Source of the DNA: an uncultured Candidatus Melainabacteria bacterium
GTDB taxonomy: Bacteria > Cyanobacteriota > Vampirovibrionia > Gastranaerophilales > Gastranaerophilaceae
DNA: 64,000 nucleotides
Reading direction: 5' to 3'
Assembly (NCBI GenBank): GCA_947364235.1
Contig: CANARY010000002.1
Location: 271,283-335,282, forward strand
In this document: positions 17,969 through 26,656 of the stretch, piece after piece
How positions within the stretch are numbered: position 1 is the first letter of the stretch
Layout of the letters: the number at the start of each line of letters is the position of its first letter
Notes under the pieces: model-generated
Databases searched by the model: none
What the model was told of the DNA's origin: nothing
Seen by the model: the letters and a program-made list of their open reading frames with translations, nothing else
Translations under genes and position numbers: made by a program

Positions 17969-18994
17969 ATGTTAGATGTTTTTGTTAAAAAATTTGTAAC
18001 AGTTAAAAATATTATATTTTTTGTAATTGCTTTACTCTTTATAATTTTTTTAACGAAAGTCAAAGATATTGCGATATTGTTTTTTGCATCTTATGTAGTC
18101 GCTTGCTCGCTGGCTCCTCTTGTTGATAAAATGTCAAAAAAAATTAATCGTTCTTTGGCTTCAACAATTGTTTTGGGCGGAGTTTTGACAGTTTCTTCAT
18201 TATTTTTGTTTCCGCTTTTTTCGGTTGGAGCTGCACAAATAAAATCTTTTTTGAATATGCTGCCAGAGCATATTTTAGCTGTTAAAACTTTTTTGCTTAA
18301 TACTCCGTTAATTAGTAAATCAACTATAGCACAGCTCGATTTAGGCGGGCTTTTGACTACAGCTTCAGGATTTACTACAAAATTTCTAAATGAATCTATA
18401 AACTTTAGTATGGAATTTGCATCTGCAATTGTTTACTTCTTTGCTGCTTGTATTATAGTTTACTATTTTCTTGTAGATAAAGATAAAGTGAAACAAGCAT
18501 ATTGCAGTTTGTTTCCTGCACAAATGAAACCTAGAGCAGGTGAAATTCTTGATACAATATCTCATAAAATCGGCGGATATATGACAGCGCTGCTTGTCAC
18601 AATTGGAAGCGTTGGAGTTATAACAACAATCGGGCTTATGTTTCTGGGAGTTGATTATGCTATTTTGCTCGGGGTTTTAAACGCAGTTCTTGATATAATT
18701 CCTATTGTAGGTCCTGTGCTGGGGCTTATTGTTACTATGCTCGTTGCTTATAAAATGGGAGCTGTAACCCTTGTTTTAATAGTTCTGCTCTTTATTTTTG
18801 CTCAGTGGGCGGAAAATAATCTTGTAAGACCATATATTTTTGGAAGATTTCTTGATATTCATCCGCTTATTATTTACTTTTTTCTTTTTGTGACAGCTCA
18901 GTATCTTGGAGTTGTAGGAGTTATTTTTGCACCTGCTATTGCTGCTACTGTCTGCGTTTTGTTTGATGAACTTTATATAAAGAATGTGAATTGA
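17969..18994 (+). CDS. AI-2E family transporter (PerM/YdiK family)
   Basis: 341 residues with about seven to eight membrane helices. The conserved C-terminal block (LDIIPIVGPVLGLIV, then QWAENNLVRPYIFG and HPLIIYFFLF) defines the family. Members export autoinducer-2 or act as Na+/H+ antiporters or general permeases, so the substrate is open. AGGAG lies seven to eight bases before the ATG. Its TGA overlaps the next ATG by one base. Confidence 0.9.
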   Translation: MLDVFVKKFVTVKNIIFFVIALLFIIFLTKVKDIAILFFASYVVACSLAPLVDKMSKKINRSLASTIVLGGVLTVSSLFLFPLFSVGAAQIKSFLNMLPEHILAVKTFLLNTPLISKSTIAQLDLGGLLTTASGFTTKFLNESINFSMEFASAIVYFFAACIIVYYFLVDKDKVKQAYCSLFPAQMKPRAGEILDTISHKIGGYMTALLVTIGSVGVITTIGLMFLGVDYAILLGVLNAVLDIIPIVGPVLGLIVTMLVAYKMGAVTLVLIVLLFIFAQWAENNLVRPYIFGRFLDIHPLIIYFFLFVTAQYLGVVGVIFAPAIAATVCVLFDELYIKNVN

Positions 18995-20487
18995 TGGAAA
19001 GATTTTTATACAACTCAAATAAAGGTGAATATACTCTCTTAATGGCTTATCCTGCTGTTGAAGAGTTTGCGCTTGCTTCGCTTGGATATCTGTGGCTTTA
19101 TAAAATTGCTGATATGACAGAAGGAATAAATGCTGTAAGATGTTCGACTGACAATATTGATAAATTTAAACGACCGCAGGCAGCTGCTTTTTCAATGTCT
19201 TTCGATTTTGATTTTATGGGAGTTTTTGAAATTTTAGAAAAACTTGGAATCCCGTTCTATGCAAAAGATAGAGATGATGACCAGCCTTTAATATTTGCCG
19301 GCGGTCCGGTTATTACTACAAATCCGCGTCCTTATGAAGCATTTTTTGATTTTATGATGATTGGTGATGGTGAAGAAAGTTTTAAAAAAGTTCTCGATAT
19401 ATTAAAAAATAATTGCAAGAAAGATGCGATAACGCTTTTAGCAGATGTTGAAGGAATCTATATTCCTAATATGCCCGTCAAAAAATCAACAGTTCTTTTA
19501 GATGAAGTTATTTATACTCCTATTTTAAGTGATAATAGCTATTTTAAAGATACTTTTATAATTGAAGTTTCACGCGGATGTATGAATCGATGTGCATTTT
19601 GTACAGCATCATATATTAATTTGCCGTTTCGCAGTTATTCTTATGAAAAAATAATTGAAGCAATTGAGCTTGGGCTTAAGTATACTAATAAAATAGCACT
19701 TCTGGGCGCTCAGATAAGTGCTCACCCTCGGTTTGGCGATATTATGAAGTATTTAAACGATAAAATGGAGAACGGAATTGATATTGAGCTCGGCATATCT
19801 TCTTTAAGAACAGATTCTGTTACTCCCCAAATGGTGCAGACGCTTGTAAAAGGAGGGCAAAAACATTCTACAATTGCGATTGAAGCAGCAAGTGAAAAGC
19901 TTCGGAAATTTATTAATAAGAATTTGAAAGAAGAACAAATTCTTAATGCCGTTAAAACTGCAAGAGAAAATGGGTTAAAAGGACTGAAAATATACTCAAT
20001 GATTGGTATTCCCGATGAAACACAGGAAGATATTGATGAATTTTTAAGACTCGGAAAACTGCTTAAAGATGAAAATAAAGGCTTTAATATCGAATTTTCG
20101 TTTTCTACTTTTGTGCCAAAACCGCATACTCCATTCCAATGGGCTCTAAGAGAAGATACAAAGTCTCTTGAAAAAAAACAAAAATACTTGGAAAAAGAGT
20201 TGGCAAAACTTGGTATAGCTTCAAAATTTTCAAGTGCAAAATGGGATTACTGGCAAAGCGTTCTTTCACGCGGAGGTGTGGAACTCGCACCGCTTCTAAC
20301 AGAAGTTTATAAAAATGGGGGCAAAATCGGAGCTTATAAATCTGCAGTTAAATCCTTAAGTTTATCTATAAAAGAAAGTTTTGAGATGAATGAAGCGCTT
20401 CCTTGGGATATAATAGAATTTGAACCAAGAAAAGAATTATTAAAAAATGAATATAAACGGCTTTGCATAAAAAAAACTTCTCTTTGA
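18994..20487 (+). CDS. Radical SAM protein, B12-binding/TIGR03960-like
   Basis: 497 residues from the ATG at 18994, which overlaps the previous stop (TGATG); the frame also offers a TTG at 18991. The N-terminal ~170 residues look like a degenerate B12-binding domain. The radical SAM core carries RGCMNRCAFC near 193-202, with the three Cys that hold the [4Fe-4S] cluster. The downstream text (GISSLRTDSVT, KIYSMIGIPDETQEDI, TFVPKPHTPFQW) is typical of the family that includes TIGR03960. In many relatives a DUF2344 (TIGR03936) partner follows; none is present here. The substrate is unknown. Confidence 0.85.
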   Translation: MERFLYNSNKGEYTLLMAYPAVEEFALASLGYLWLYKIADMTEGINAVRCSTDNIDKFKRPQAAAFSMSFDFDFMGVFEILEKLGIPFYAKDRDDDQPLIFAGGPVITTNPRPYEAFFDFMMIGDGEESFKKVLDILKNNCKKDAITLLADVEGIYIPNMPVKKSTVLLDEVIYTPILSDNSYFKDTFIIEVSRGCMNRCAFCTASYINLPFRSYSYEKIIEAIELGLKYTNKIALLGAQISAHPRFGDIMKYLNDKMENGIDIELGISSLRTDSVTPQMVQTLVKGGQKHSTIAIEAASEKLRKFINKNLKEEQILNAVKTARENGLKGLKIYSMIGIPDETQEDIDEFLRLGKLLKDENKGFNIEFSFSTFVPKPHTPFQWALREDTKSLEKKQKYLEKELAKLGIASKFSSAKWDYWQSVLSRGGVELAPLLTEVYKNGGKIGAYKSAVKSLSLSIKESFEMNEALPWDIIEFEPRKELLKNEYKRLCIKKTSL

Positions 20488-20650
20488 GACGAGAAGCTGG
20501 GAAATTAGTTAGGAAGGGATTTAGGGTTTAAATTCTTATTTTCATCTTACATATATATAAAATATATAATCTTTTGCTAATTTCAAAGTTTAGAAAAGTT
20601 GTTACAAATTGTAAAATTATTAACTTTTGTAACAATATAAGCAAAAATCC

Positions 20651-20677
20651 TAAAGTTTTAGCCAATTGTGCCGTAAT
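20651..20677 (+). promoter_or_regulatory. Sigma-28 (FliA)-like promoter
   Basis: TAAAGTTT (20651-20658), an 11-base spacer, then GCCGTAAT (20670-20677). This is very close to the FliA/SigD consensus TAAAGTTT-N11-GCCGATAA. A start near 20684 leaves a ~32-base leader with AGGA before the ATG at 20716. Confidence 0.6.
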
Positions 20678-20715
20678 ACTTAGTACAGGGAAAAAACAAA
20701 AGGATAAATACCGCA

Positions 20716-21903
20716 ATGGGAATGGCAGCATCACAAGCTACATTATTAATGATAACTTCCAGGTTGCACGATGTTGAGTACAAGGCACAAAATATCGAAA
20801 ACCAGAAGATTGCGCTTGCGACTCAAAAAGACGAGTTGTACCAAAACTATTGTGATGCTTTAGATGCTAAGAAGATTCAGGTTGCGTTTAATAATGGGGA
20901 TGGTACAAGGAATTTTATTGATGCCACATTCTCTACTATGTGTGCATACAATCCTGATAGATTTAAGCAATATTCTTTAAAAGATGCTAGTACTGGTAAG
21001 ATTATTGTAGATTCTAACACTTTTGAGAATTATAAAGATTTCAACTCTGATAAATATGCATTTGCTTATGCAATGCTTGGTATGGATGCTGATTTTGGCT
21101 GGCCTGTGGAGAATGACCATGGCAGATATACAATGGGTATGGAAGTTGGCATTGGTATTTCTAATGAAGATTATGGAGATGGAAATGCTGCGAATGGAAG
21201 CTTTAACTTATTTATGACAGATGTTGAAAGAAAAGTTTTTGAAAATCATAGAAATGATGAAAAATTGACAAAGCCTTGGGATTTATTACAAGAAGCTTGC
21301 AATTCAGACTCAGCAACTGATGCTGACAAACAGGATGCTTTAGATAATTTTAGAAATGCTTTATATGAGAACTTTGGCTCTGAAATATATAAATATATGC
21401 GTTTGAATAAAAATGAAGTTTCAAACACTGATCCTGATGCTGCTAATGCAGAATTTAATGAAGAATATCCGGAAGAGTTTCCAAAAGGCGAGTTTAATTA
21501 TTACGTCCATCTTTTTGAAGAGATTCAAGCTGCTGGTGGATGTCAGGAAATTGATCCGCAGTATGAGGCCGGTTCAGAAGGTAATGAATGGCTGAATAAT
21601 ATGGTTAACTCTGGTAAAGTTATTATTGATGTATATGATGAGAATAAAAAAGAATGGTCTGAAACTAGTGTTGCAACTAGTACTAACCAAAATTACCTTC
21701 AAGAAGTCCAAGACGAAGCTGACTTAAAGAAAGCTGAAGCTAAATATGAACATGAGCTTGGGATTATAAATCAAAAAGATACAAAGTTTGATAGAGATTT
21801 GAGTAAGCTTGAAACAGAGCGTAATGCAATGAAAACAGAAATGGATGCTATTAAAACTGTAAGAAATGATAATATAGAAAGAACTTTTGGTATATTTAGT
21901 TAA
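20716..21903 (+). CDS. Hypothetical helical protein, candidate flagellar-regulon member
   Basis: 395 residues; no known domain recognised. The N-terminus MGMAASQATLLMITSRLHDVEY leads into a helical stretch (10-50) of heptad-like character. A middle acidic domain follows, then a second long helix (about 325-395, KAEAKYEHELGI and KLETERNAMKTEMDAI). Coiled-coil ends around a central domain resemble axial or secreted filament proteins, but this is shape only. There is no signal peptide, which with the sigma-28-like promoter 40-65 bases upstream suggests export by the flagellar apparatus or a cytoplasmic chaperone role. Ends at the terminator at 21981. Confidence 0.8.
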   Translation: MGMAASQATLLMITSRLHDVEYKAQNIENQKIALATQKDELYQNYCDALDAKKIQVAFNNGDGTRNFIDATFSTMCAYNPDRFKQYSLKDASTGKIIVDSNTFENYKDFNSDKYAFAYAMLGMDADFGWPVENDHGRYTMGMEVGIGISNEDYGDGNAANGSFNLFMTDVERKVFENHRNDEKLTKPWDLLQEACNSDSATDADKQDALDNFRNALYENFGSEIYKYMRLNKNEVSNTDPDAANAEFNEEYPEEFPKGEFNYYVHLFEEIQAAGGCQEIDPQYEAGSEGNEWLNNMVNSGKVIIDVYDENKKEWSETSVATSTNQNYLQEVQDEADLKKAEAKYEHELGIINQKDTKFDRDLSKLETERNAMKTEMDAIKTVRNDNIERTFGIFS

Positions 21904-21980
21904 TTAAGTTTTATTTTAATTTTTTTTGCGTTTTAAAATGACTAAAATTATTTACTCATTCCCTTTTTCCTTTTTCCCTT

Positions 21981-22006
21981 ACCGCTGCTTTGACCGGCGG
22001 TTTTTT
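21981..22006 (+). terminator. Intrinsic terminator
   Basis: Stem ACCGC / GCGGT (21981-21985 with 21997-22001) followed by six T, 77 bases after the stop of the helical protein gene. Confidence 0.6.
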
Positions 22007-22013
22007 ATTCTTT

Positions 22014-22988
22014 CTAAGCTTTGAGGTCTGATGCTCCGTTTTTTTCATTTATTCCTAGTTCGAGTTTTTTTATTCTGGTTTGAATATCTTCCATAAGCTT
22101 TCGGTTGATTGTAAGCAGGTCTCCGATTATAGCGATAATTCCCAGCTGTAGTGCTGCAATAAGAAATACAGCTGCAAATATTAATGATTGAACATGCCCG
22201 TTGCCGTCTCCAAGATAGAAAAAATATAAGAATCTTATAACAAGAGCAAAGCCGGCAAATCCTGCAATTCCTGCAAGGGTTATAAAAAATCTAAAAGGTC
22301 TGTAGACGATGAACATTCTGACTGCAGTTTTCATTGATTTATACATGTAATCAAAAATGTTTTTCATAAGTTTTGATTCTCTAAGCTTAGGATTTACCCT
22401 GATTGGAACAGAAACGATTTTTAAACCTTTTGCGTTAGCTTGAATCAAAGTTTCCATTGTATAAGTATAGTTGTCAAAAACATTCAATCTTAAAGCAGCA
22501 TGTTTTGAGAATGCTCGAAAACCGCTTGGAGCATCTTCTACTTTTGTGGATGATAGAAGTCTTAATACTGCAGAGCCTAGCTTTTGAAAGAATTTTTTTA
22601 TTGGAGAAAATTCTTTAATAGAAAGAATATCACGTGCTCCGATGGCAATGTCTGCTTCTCCCATTAAAATTGGTTTAACAAGTTTTTCAATATCGTCTGC
22701 GCAATACTGATTATCAGCATCTGTATTAACAATTATATCAGCTCCGCGTTTTAAGCACTCGCTAAGTCCATTTCTAAAAGCGTTTGCCAGTCCTTTGTTA
22801 GGTTTTATTTCAAGAACAGAAGCTCCCCAATTTTTTACAATTTCTGCGGAATTGTCAGAAGAGCCGTCATTAATTACAAGAACTTCAATTTCATTTATGC
22901 CTTCAACATTTTTAGGTAATGCATTCAGCGTAGTTAGAATTGTTTCAGCTTCATTGTAACAAGGTATTTGAATAATCAGCTTGGTCAT
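22014..22988 (-). CDS. GT2 glycosyltransferase (polyprenyl-phosphate sugar transferase type)
   Basis: 324 residues from the ATG at 22988; the longer frame to 23177 runs into the divergent gene. GT-A motifs: IPCYNEAETI, VINDGSSDNS, NTDADNQY (the DxD site) and GARDI. Two C-terminal membrane helices (about 238-262 and 275-300) and a charged tail match GtrB/DPMS-like enzymes, which load a sugar onto undecaprenyl phosphate. The divergent neighbour is a GT39-type enzyme that would use such a lipid-linked sugar, so the pair may modify LPS or proteins. TATAAT is seven bases before the ATG, predicting a leaderless mRNA. Confidence 0.9.
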   Translation of the reverse strand: MTKLIIQIPCYNEAETILTTLNALPKNVEGINEIEVLVINDGSSDNSAEIVKNWGASVLEIKPNKGLANAFRNGLSECLKRGADIIVNTDADNQYCADDIEKLVKPILMGEADIAIGARDILSIKEFSPIKKFFQKLGSAVLRLLSSTKVEDAPSGFRAFSKHAALRLNVFDNYTYTMETLIQANAKGLKIVSVPIRVNPKLRESKLMKNIFDYMYKSMKTAVRMFIVYRPFRFFITLAGIAGFAGFALVIRFLYFFYLGDGNGHVQSLIFAAVFLIAALQLGIIAIIGDLLTINRKLMEDIQTRIKKLELGINEKNGASDLKA

Positions 22989-22995
22989 GTAAAAT

Positions 22996-23024
22996 ATTAT
23001 ATATAAATGAGAGGATGGCCGCAA
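22996..23024 (-). promoter_or_regulatory. Promoter of GT2 gene, probably leaderless
   Basis: Minus strand TTGCGG (23019-23024), 17-base spacer, TATAAT (22996-23001), then seven bases to the ATG ending at 22986. Its -35 overlaps the leader of the divergent GT39 gene. Confidence 0.6.
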
Positions 23025-23025
23025 G

Positions 23026-24453
23026 TTGTTTTTTATAATTTTGCTTGGTTTTTTGTTACGGATAAGCTGTATTGTTAAGCCCGAAGGAATGTGGAATGAT
23101 GAGTATGTAAGCTGGTATATTGCTTCGACGCCTATTTTTGATGGTTTCTGGCATGAAATCTTAAAGCAATGCCACATGCCTCTTTATTATATTTATTTAA
23201 AACCTTTTGCTCATTTTTCTGATACGATTCTTAGATTAACATCTGTTCTTCCGGGAGTTATCTCAATTCCGGTGATGTATATTGCAGGAAAAGAGTATTC
23301 AAAAAAAGCAGGATATTTTGCTGCTTTAATAACTTCTGTACTTTCGTTTCTGGTGTATTATTCACAAGAAGTAAGATTTTATTCTTTGTTGTTTTTGTTT
23401 TCTGCTCTCGCTCTATTATTTACAATTAAGTATTTAAAAGTAGATAGTAAATTAAATCTGGCAGGATATTTAGTTTCTTTGGGACTTATTTTATTTACTC
23501 ATATTATTGGTGTAATCTATGTGTTTTTATCACTTTTATATGTTTCTTATAAAAAGAAGAAACTTCCAGTATTTATTGTCTCAGTACTTATAATTATTAT
23601 CTTTTTATCCCCTGTATTAAATAACGTGCTTAGAATGCTTCCAGCTTCTCAATGGTGGGGGCAGTTTTCGTATACAAATATATTATTTTTGTTTAGTGAT
23701 TATTTTTCGCCTATTTTAACAAATAATGTCACAGCACCTCCTGTATTTTTTTATGATAAGTCGCTTGTTCTCTGGCTTGTTGTACCGTCATTAATCGGAC
23801 TTGCCGGCATGATTGGCGGTTTAAAAAAAGGACTTTTCTTTGTTTTTGCAGGGACGGCAGGAGTTATGTTAATACTGGCTGCTTTTGGCAAGCTTGTATT
23901 TATTACAAAGTATTCCATTGAAATTCTTCCGATTTTAATTTTATTTACTGCTCTTGGATTTGTTCGTTTCAAAAAAACAGGTATTGTTCTCCTTGCTATG
24001 TTTGTTAGTTTTCATCTTGCGTCAGTTTTGACTCCAAACTATGTTACTAAACTTAAACGTAATGAAGGGCATAAAATAGTTGGAGATATTCTGAATGCCA
24101 GAAATCCTCAGAATATTGTTTTTACCTATTATGAACCGGATAGATTTTTAAGATATACAAATGCTGCGGGTAAGAACCTGCTTTATATAAGCAAAAGCAA
24201 CCGCCATCTTTATAAAGATAATCCAGCTGAAATTTTAGCAGAAATTCCTTCTGGAGAAAGTGTTTCAGTGGTTTTTCTGGATAGTGTCAGCTTTTTTGAT
24301 GAAATTCCAGAAGGAGTGAATGTTCCGGAGATGTTTGTAACATTTTCTAATGTAAAAAAATCTTTAATTAAAGCACTGGATAGTGATTTTAAAGATTTTA
24401 AGGTCGATAAAGCCGGATATTGGACTGTTATTTCTGGTGTAAAGTATAAATAA
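23026..24453 (+). CDS. GT39-family (ArnT/PMT-like) membrane glycosyltransferase
   Basis: 475 residues, mostly membrane helices, with a soluble C-terminal part (about 340-475). The first periplasmic loop holds the catalytic-type acidic pair in NDEYVSWY near 25-32 and later HMPLYY; the YYSQEVRFYSL segment is also typical of GT39. Such enzymes move a sugar from polyprenyl phosphate to lipid A or protein on the outer face of the inner membrane. The start is a TTG: no ATG fits before residue 22, and GAGAGGA lies ten bases upstream of 23026. The donor is plausibly made by the divergent GT2 enzyme 37 bases away. Confidence 0.87.
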   Translation: MFFIILLGFLLRISCIVKPEGMWNDEYVSWYIASTPIFDGFWHEILKQCHMPLYYIYLKPFAHFSDTILRLTSVLPGVISIPVMYIAGKEYSKKAGYFAALITSVLSFLVYYSQEVRFYSLLFLFSALALLFTIKYLKVDSKLNLAGYLVSLGLILFTHIIGVIYVFLSLLYVSYKKKKLPVFIVSVLIIIIFLSPVLNNVLRMLPASQWWGQFSYTNILFLFSDYFSPILTNNVTAPPVFFYDKSLVLWLVVPSLIGLAGMIGGLKKGLFFVFAGTAGVMLILAAFGKLVFITKYSIEILPILILFTALGFVRFKKTGIVLLAMFVSFHLASVLTPNYVTKLKRNEGHKIVGDILNARNPQNIVFTYYEPDRFLRYTNAAGKNLLYISKSNRHLYKDNPAEILAEIPSGESVSVVFLDSVSFFDEIPEGVNVPEMFVTFSNVKKSLIKALDSDFKDFKVDKAGYWTVISGVKYK

Positions 24454-24466
24454 CTTAACAAAACTC

Positions 24467-24495
24467 TTGACATAAAAATATGCTTTTGTTAAATT
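24467..24495 (+). promoter_or_regulatory. Promoter of rplJL
   Basis: Consensus TTGACA (24467-24472), 17-base spacer, TAAATT (24490-24495). Confidence 0.8.
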
Positions 24496-24499
24496 ACTT

Positions 24500-24773
24500 A
24501 GTATAGTCGCAGACAGTTAGTATCCTTATGTAGGATTTAATCAAAAAAGGCTAACCGAGATTATCCGAAAACAAAATAAATAGCTAAATATTTAAAGATG
24601 TGTTGGATTTTGCGATTAACTAGAAAGGTTGCAAAATCTTTTTAGTATGAAAACGGTCGATAAAACTCTCTTAATGAGTAGTAAAAGCCATTTGTAATAA
24701 TGGTGAAAAGCCAAAATACAGTTTAGTATTTTTAAAACAAACTGGTAAGAATGGTAAAAAAAAGGAGCAAAAA
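24500..24773 (+). promoter_or_regulatory. L10 leader: 5' UTR of rplJL with attenuator
   Basis: About 270 bases of untranslated leader between promoter and rplJ. It contains a small ATCCT / AGGAT hairpin (about 24523-24537), a terminator-like hairpin at 24606-24643, a CCATT / AATGG hairpin near 24693-24706, and AAAGGAG before the ATG. This is the size and position of the L10(L12) autoregulatory leader known from many bacteria, where L10-L12 complex binds and represses. The binding motif itself was not identified base by base. Confidence 0.65.
24606..24643 (+). terminator. Attenuator in the rplJ leader
   Basis: GATTTTGC (24606-24613) pairs with GCAAAATC (24631-24638), followed by five T. An intrinsic terminator 130 bases upstream of rplJ must be read through or prevented for expression. 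Confidence 0.7.
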
Positions 24774-25295
24774 ATGTCAACAAAAGCTTTCAAAAATGAT
24801 AAGGTAGCTCTTATCAAAGAAAAAATTGATAAAGCTCAAGTTGCAATTGTCAGCGAATACCAAGGGTTGTCTGTTGAAGAAATCACAAAATTAAGACGTG
24901 AAATTCAAAAAGACGGCGGTGACTACATGGTTACTAAAAATACTCTTGCAAAAATCGCTATCAAAGGCACTCCTTACGAAGTGTTGGCTGAAACTTTAAA
25001 AGGACCAATTGCTATTGCTTTTGGTTTTAACGATCAGGTAGCACCGGCTAAGGCTTTATCTAAATTTATCAAAGATACTAAAAAAGGTGAAATCATTGCT
25101 GCAGCTATGGATGGTAAATTACTTTCTGCTGCTGAAGCAAAAGCTCTTGCAAATCTTCCTTCAAAAGAAGAACTTTATGCAAAAATGCTTGGATGTATCA
25201 ACTCACCTGCATCTGGTATCGCAAACTCTGTCAATGCAGTTATGTCATCTCTTGTTAGAGCAGTTGCAGCTGTACGTGACCAGAAACAAGCGTAG
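24774..25295 (+). CDS. rplJ: 50S ribosomal protein L10
   Basis: 173 residues, usual length. N-terminal rRNA-binding domain with VSEYQGLSVEEITKLRRE and the KNTLAKIA motif (about residues 57-64), then the C-terminal helix that carries L7/L12 dimers. It anchors the stalk to the ribosome. AAAGGAG lies six bases before the ATG. Followed by rplL after 108 bases. Expression is probably under L10 feedback through the leader. Confidence 0.97.
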   Translation: MSTKAFKNDKVALIKEKIDKAQVAIVSEYQGLSVEEITKLRREIQKDGGDYMVTKNTLAKIAIKGTPYEVLAETLKGPIAIAFGFNDQVAPAKALSKFIKDTKKGEIIAAAMDGKLLSAAEAKALANLPSKEELYAKMLGCINSPASGIANSVNAVMSSLVRAVAAVRDQKQA

Positions 25296-25403
25296 GGTAA
25301 ATGCCTTTGGCTGGTAAGTAATGCTCCGGCTAAAAGTTTATTCACACCCTGGAAGAACAAAACAAATTAAAAAGAAAGATTAAAGAAAAAAGGAGAAAAT
25401 AAA

Positions 25404-25778
25404 ATGAGTATTGAAGCAATCTTAGAATCAATTGAAAAATTAACTTTATTAGAAGCTGCTGAATTAGTAAAAGCTATGGAAGAAAAATTCGGCGTATCTG
25501 CAGCTGCTCCTGTAGCTGTTGCTGCTGCTCCTGCTGCAGCTGCTGCACCTGCTGAAGATGCTGATGCTGAAGTAAACGTAATCTTAGCTTCTGTTCCAGC
25601 TGATAAGAAAATCGCTGTTCTTAAAGAAGTAAGAGGCATTACTGGTCTTGGCTTGAAAGAAGCTAAAGATTTAGTTGACGGTGCTCCTAAAGCTGTTAAA
25701 GAAGGCGTTAAAAAAGATGAAGCTGAAGCTATCAAGAAACAGCTTGAAGCAGCTGGCGCTACTGTTGAAATCAAGTAG
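25404..25778 (+). CDS. rplL: 50S ribosomal protein L7/L12
   Basis: 124 residues: N-terminal dimerisation helices, an Ala-rich hinge (about 36-50), and the C-terminal factor-binding domain with [20 protein letters not shown]. It recruits translation GTPases. AAAGGAG precedes the ATG. The gene ends at a strong terminator. Confidence 0.98.
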   Translation: MSIEAILESIEKLTLLEAAELVKAMEEKFGVSAAAPVAVAAAPAAAAAPAEDADAEVNVILASVPADKKIAVLKEVRGITGLGLKEAKDLVDGAPKAVKEGVKKDEAEAIKKQLEAAGATVEIK

Positions 25779-25800
25779 TTTGACATTTATTTGTAGAAAT

Positions 25801-25838
25801 AAAAAAGCGGTTTTGGAATTTTCCAAAACCGCTTTTTT
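25801..25838. terminator. Bidirectional terminator after rplL
   Basis: Perfect 12-bp stem GCGGTTTTGGAA / TTCCAAAACCGC (25807-25832) with a two-base loop, A-run before and T-run after; it serves rplJL and the convergent LPS-export unit. Confidence 0.9.
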
Positions 25839-25842
25839 TATA

Positions 25843-26655
25843 TTACCCTTTAATAATCATAAAAGATTTCAATGCTCTTCCCGTATCTCCTGATTCTTGG
25901 GTAGAAATAACATGAATTTTTTTGTAATCTAAAGAAGTCGAGCTTCCGCCATCGAACGCCATTGCGCTGTCAAGTCCATAGCTGGCACACAAATCACGTG
26001 CTTCATAAATATCCATAGGATGTTCATTTGTTACTATAAAAATATGCACTTCTTGAGCGCCTTTTTCCAAGGTTTTTAAACCAATCAAAGTTCTTGGGGT
26101 TTTGTGAAGAACTGATGCAGATTCTCTTATAACGTTACCTTCTTTATCTTTTACAATAAAAAACTCTTCTTCTAGGCGCAGGTTAGGTAAAAGCTGAGGT
26201 CCGCCTTGTGCAGAATGTTTTACAGAGCACAAGAAATCAACTTTAGAATCATGCTGAGCTATTTCATATTTTAATTTGCTGTCGCAATCAAGTATTCTAA
26301 ATTCAGTTCTATTTAAAATCTTTTTTAGATTTTGTCTAAGCACAGGATTATTCATTAATCCTTCATTAAAAATGGGATCTTCTATTGTTTGTGTGTCATT
26401 GACTATGTATGACATTGTTTTCTGATTTTTAGGGTCAAAATATCCTGTATTAATAGTAAGCAAAGATGACGATTTATTGTGCGCTTCTTTGTTTGTAATT
26501 AATGAAGGGGAAGAAATAAATTGAATTTGTTTTTTTATTTTATCGCCGCTCAAAATAATATGATAAATTCCATCATCAAAAGTTACGTCAATTGGAGCTG
26601 CATATGCAGAGCCGGCGGATAAAAAAATTCCTAAAAGTAATAATAATTTTTTCAT
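25843..26655 (-). CDS. Secreted phosphodiester glycosidase (NAGPA-domain) protein
   Basis: 270 residues from the ATG at 26655; the signal peptide MKKLLLLLGIFLSAGSAYA is obvious and the longer frame overlaps the permease gene. The NAGPA/exopolysaccharide-type domain is shown by INTGYFDP near 80, PRTLIGL and the GLDSAMAFDGGSSTSL segment near 230. In characterised relatives this fold removes N-acetylglucosamine from phosphodiesters. Here it would act in the periplasm on an envelope glycan; no direct substrate evidence. It follows the LptF-like gene by one base in the lptB unit. Confidence 0.82.
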   Translation of the reverse strand: MKKLLLLLGIFLSAGSAYAAPIDVTFDDGIYHIILSGDKIKKQIQFISSPSLITNKEAHNKSSSLLTINTGYFDPKNQKTMSYIVNDTQTIEDPIFNEGLMNNPVLRQNLKKILNRTEFRILDCDSKLKYEIAQHDSKVDFLCSVKHSAQGGPQLLPNLRLEEEFFIVKDKEGNVIRESASVLHKTPRTLIGLKTLEKGAQEVHIFIVTNEHPMDIYEARDLCASYGLDSAMAFDGGSSTSLDYKKIHVISTQESGDTGRALKSFMIIKG

Positions 26656-26656
26656 A

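Noticed and set aside
20475..20500. CTTCTC / GAGAAG hairpin at the end of the radical SAM gene as a terminator
   Set aside because: It overlaps the stop codon but has no T-run after it on the plus strand; too weak to call.
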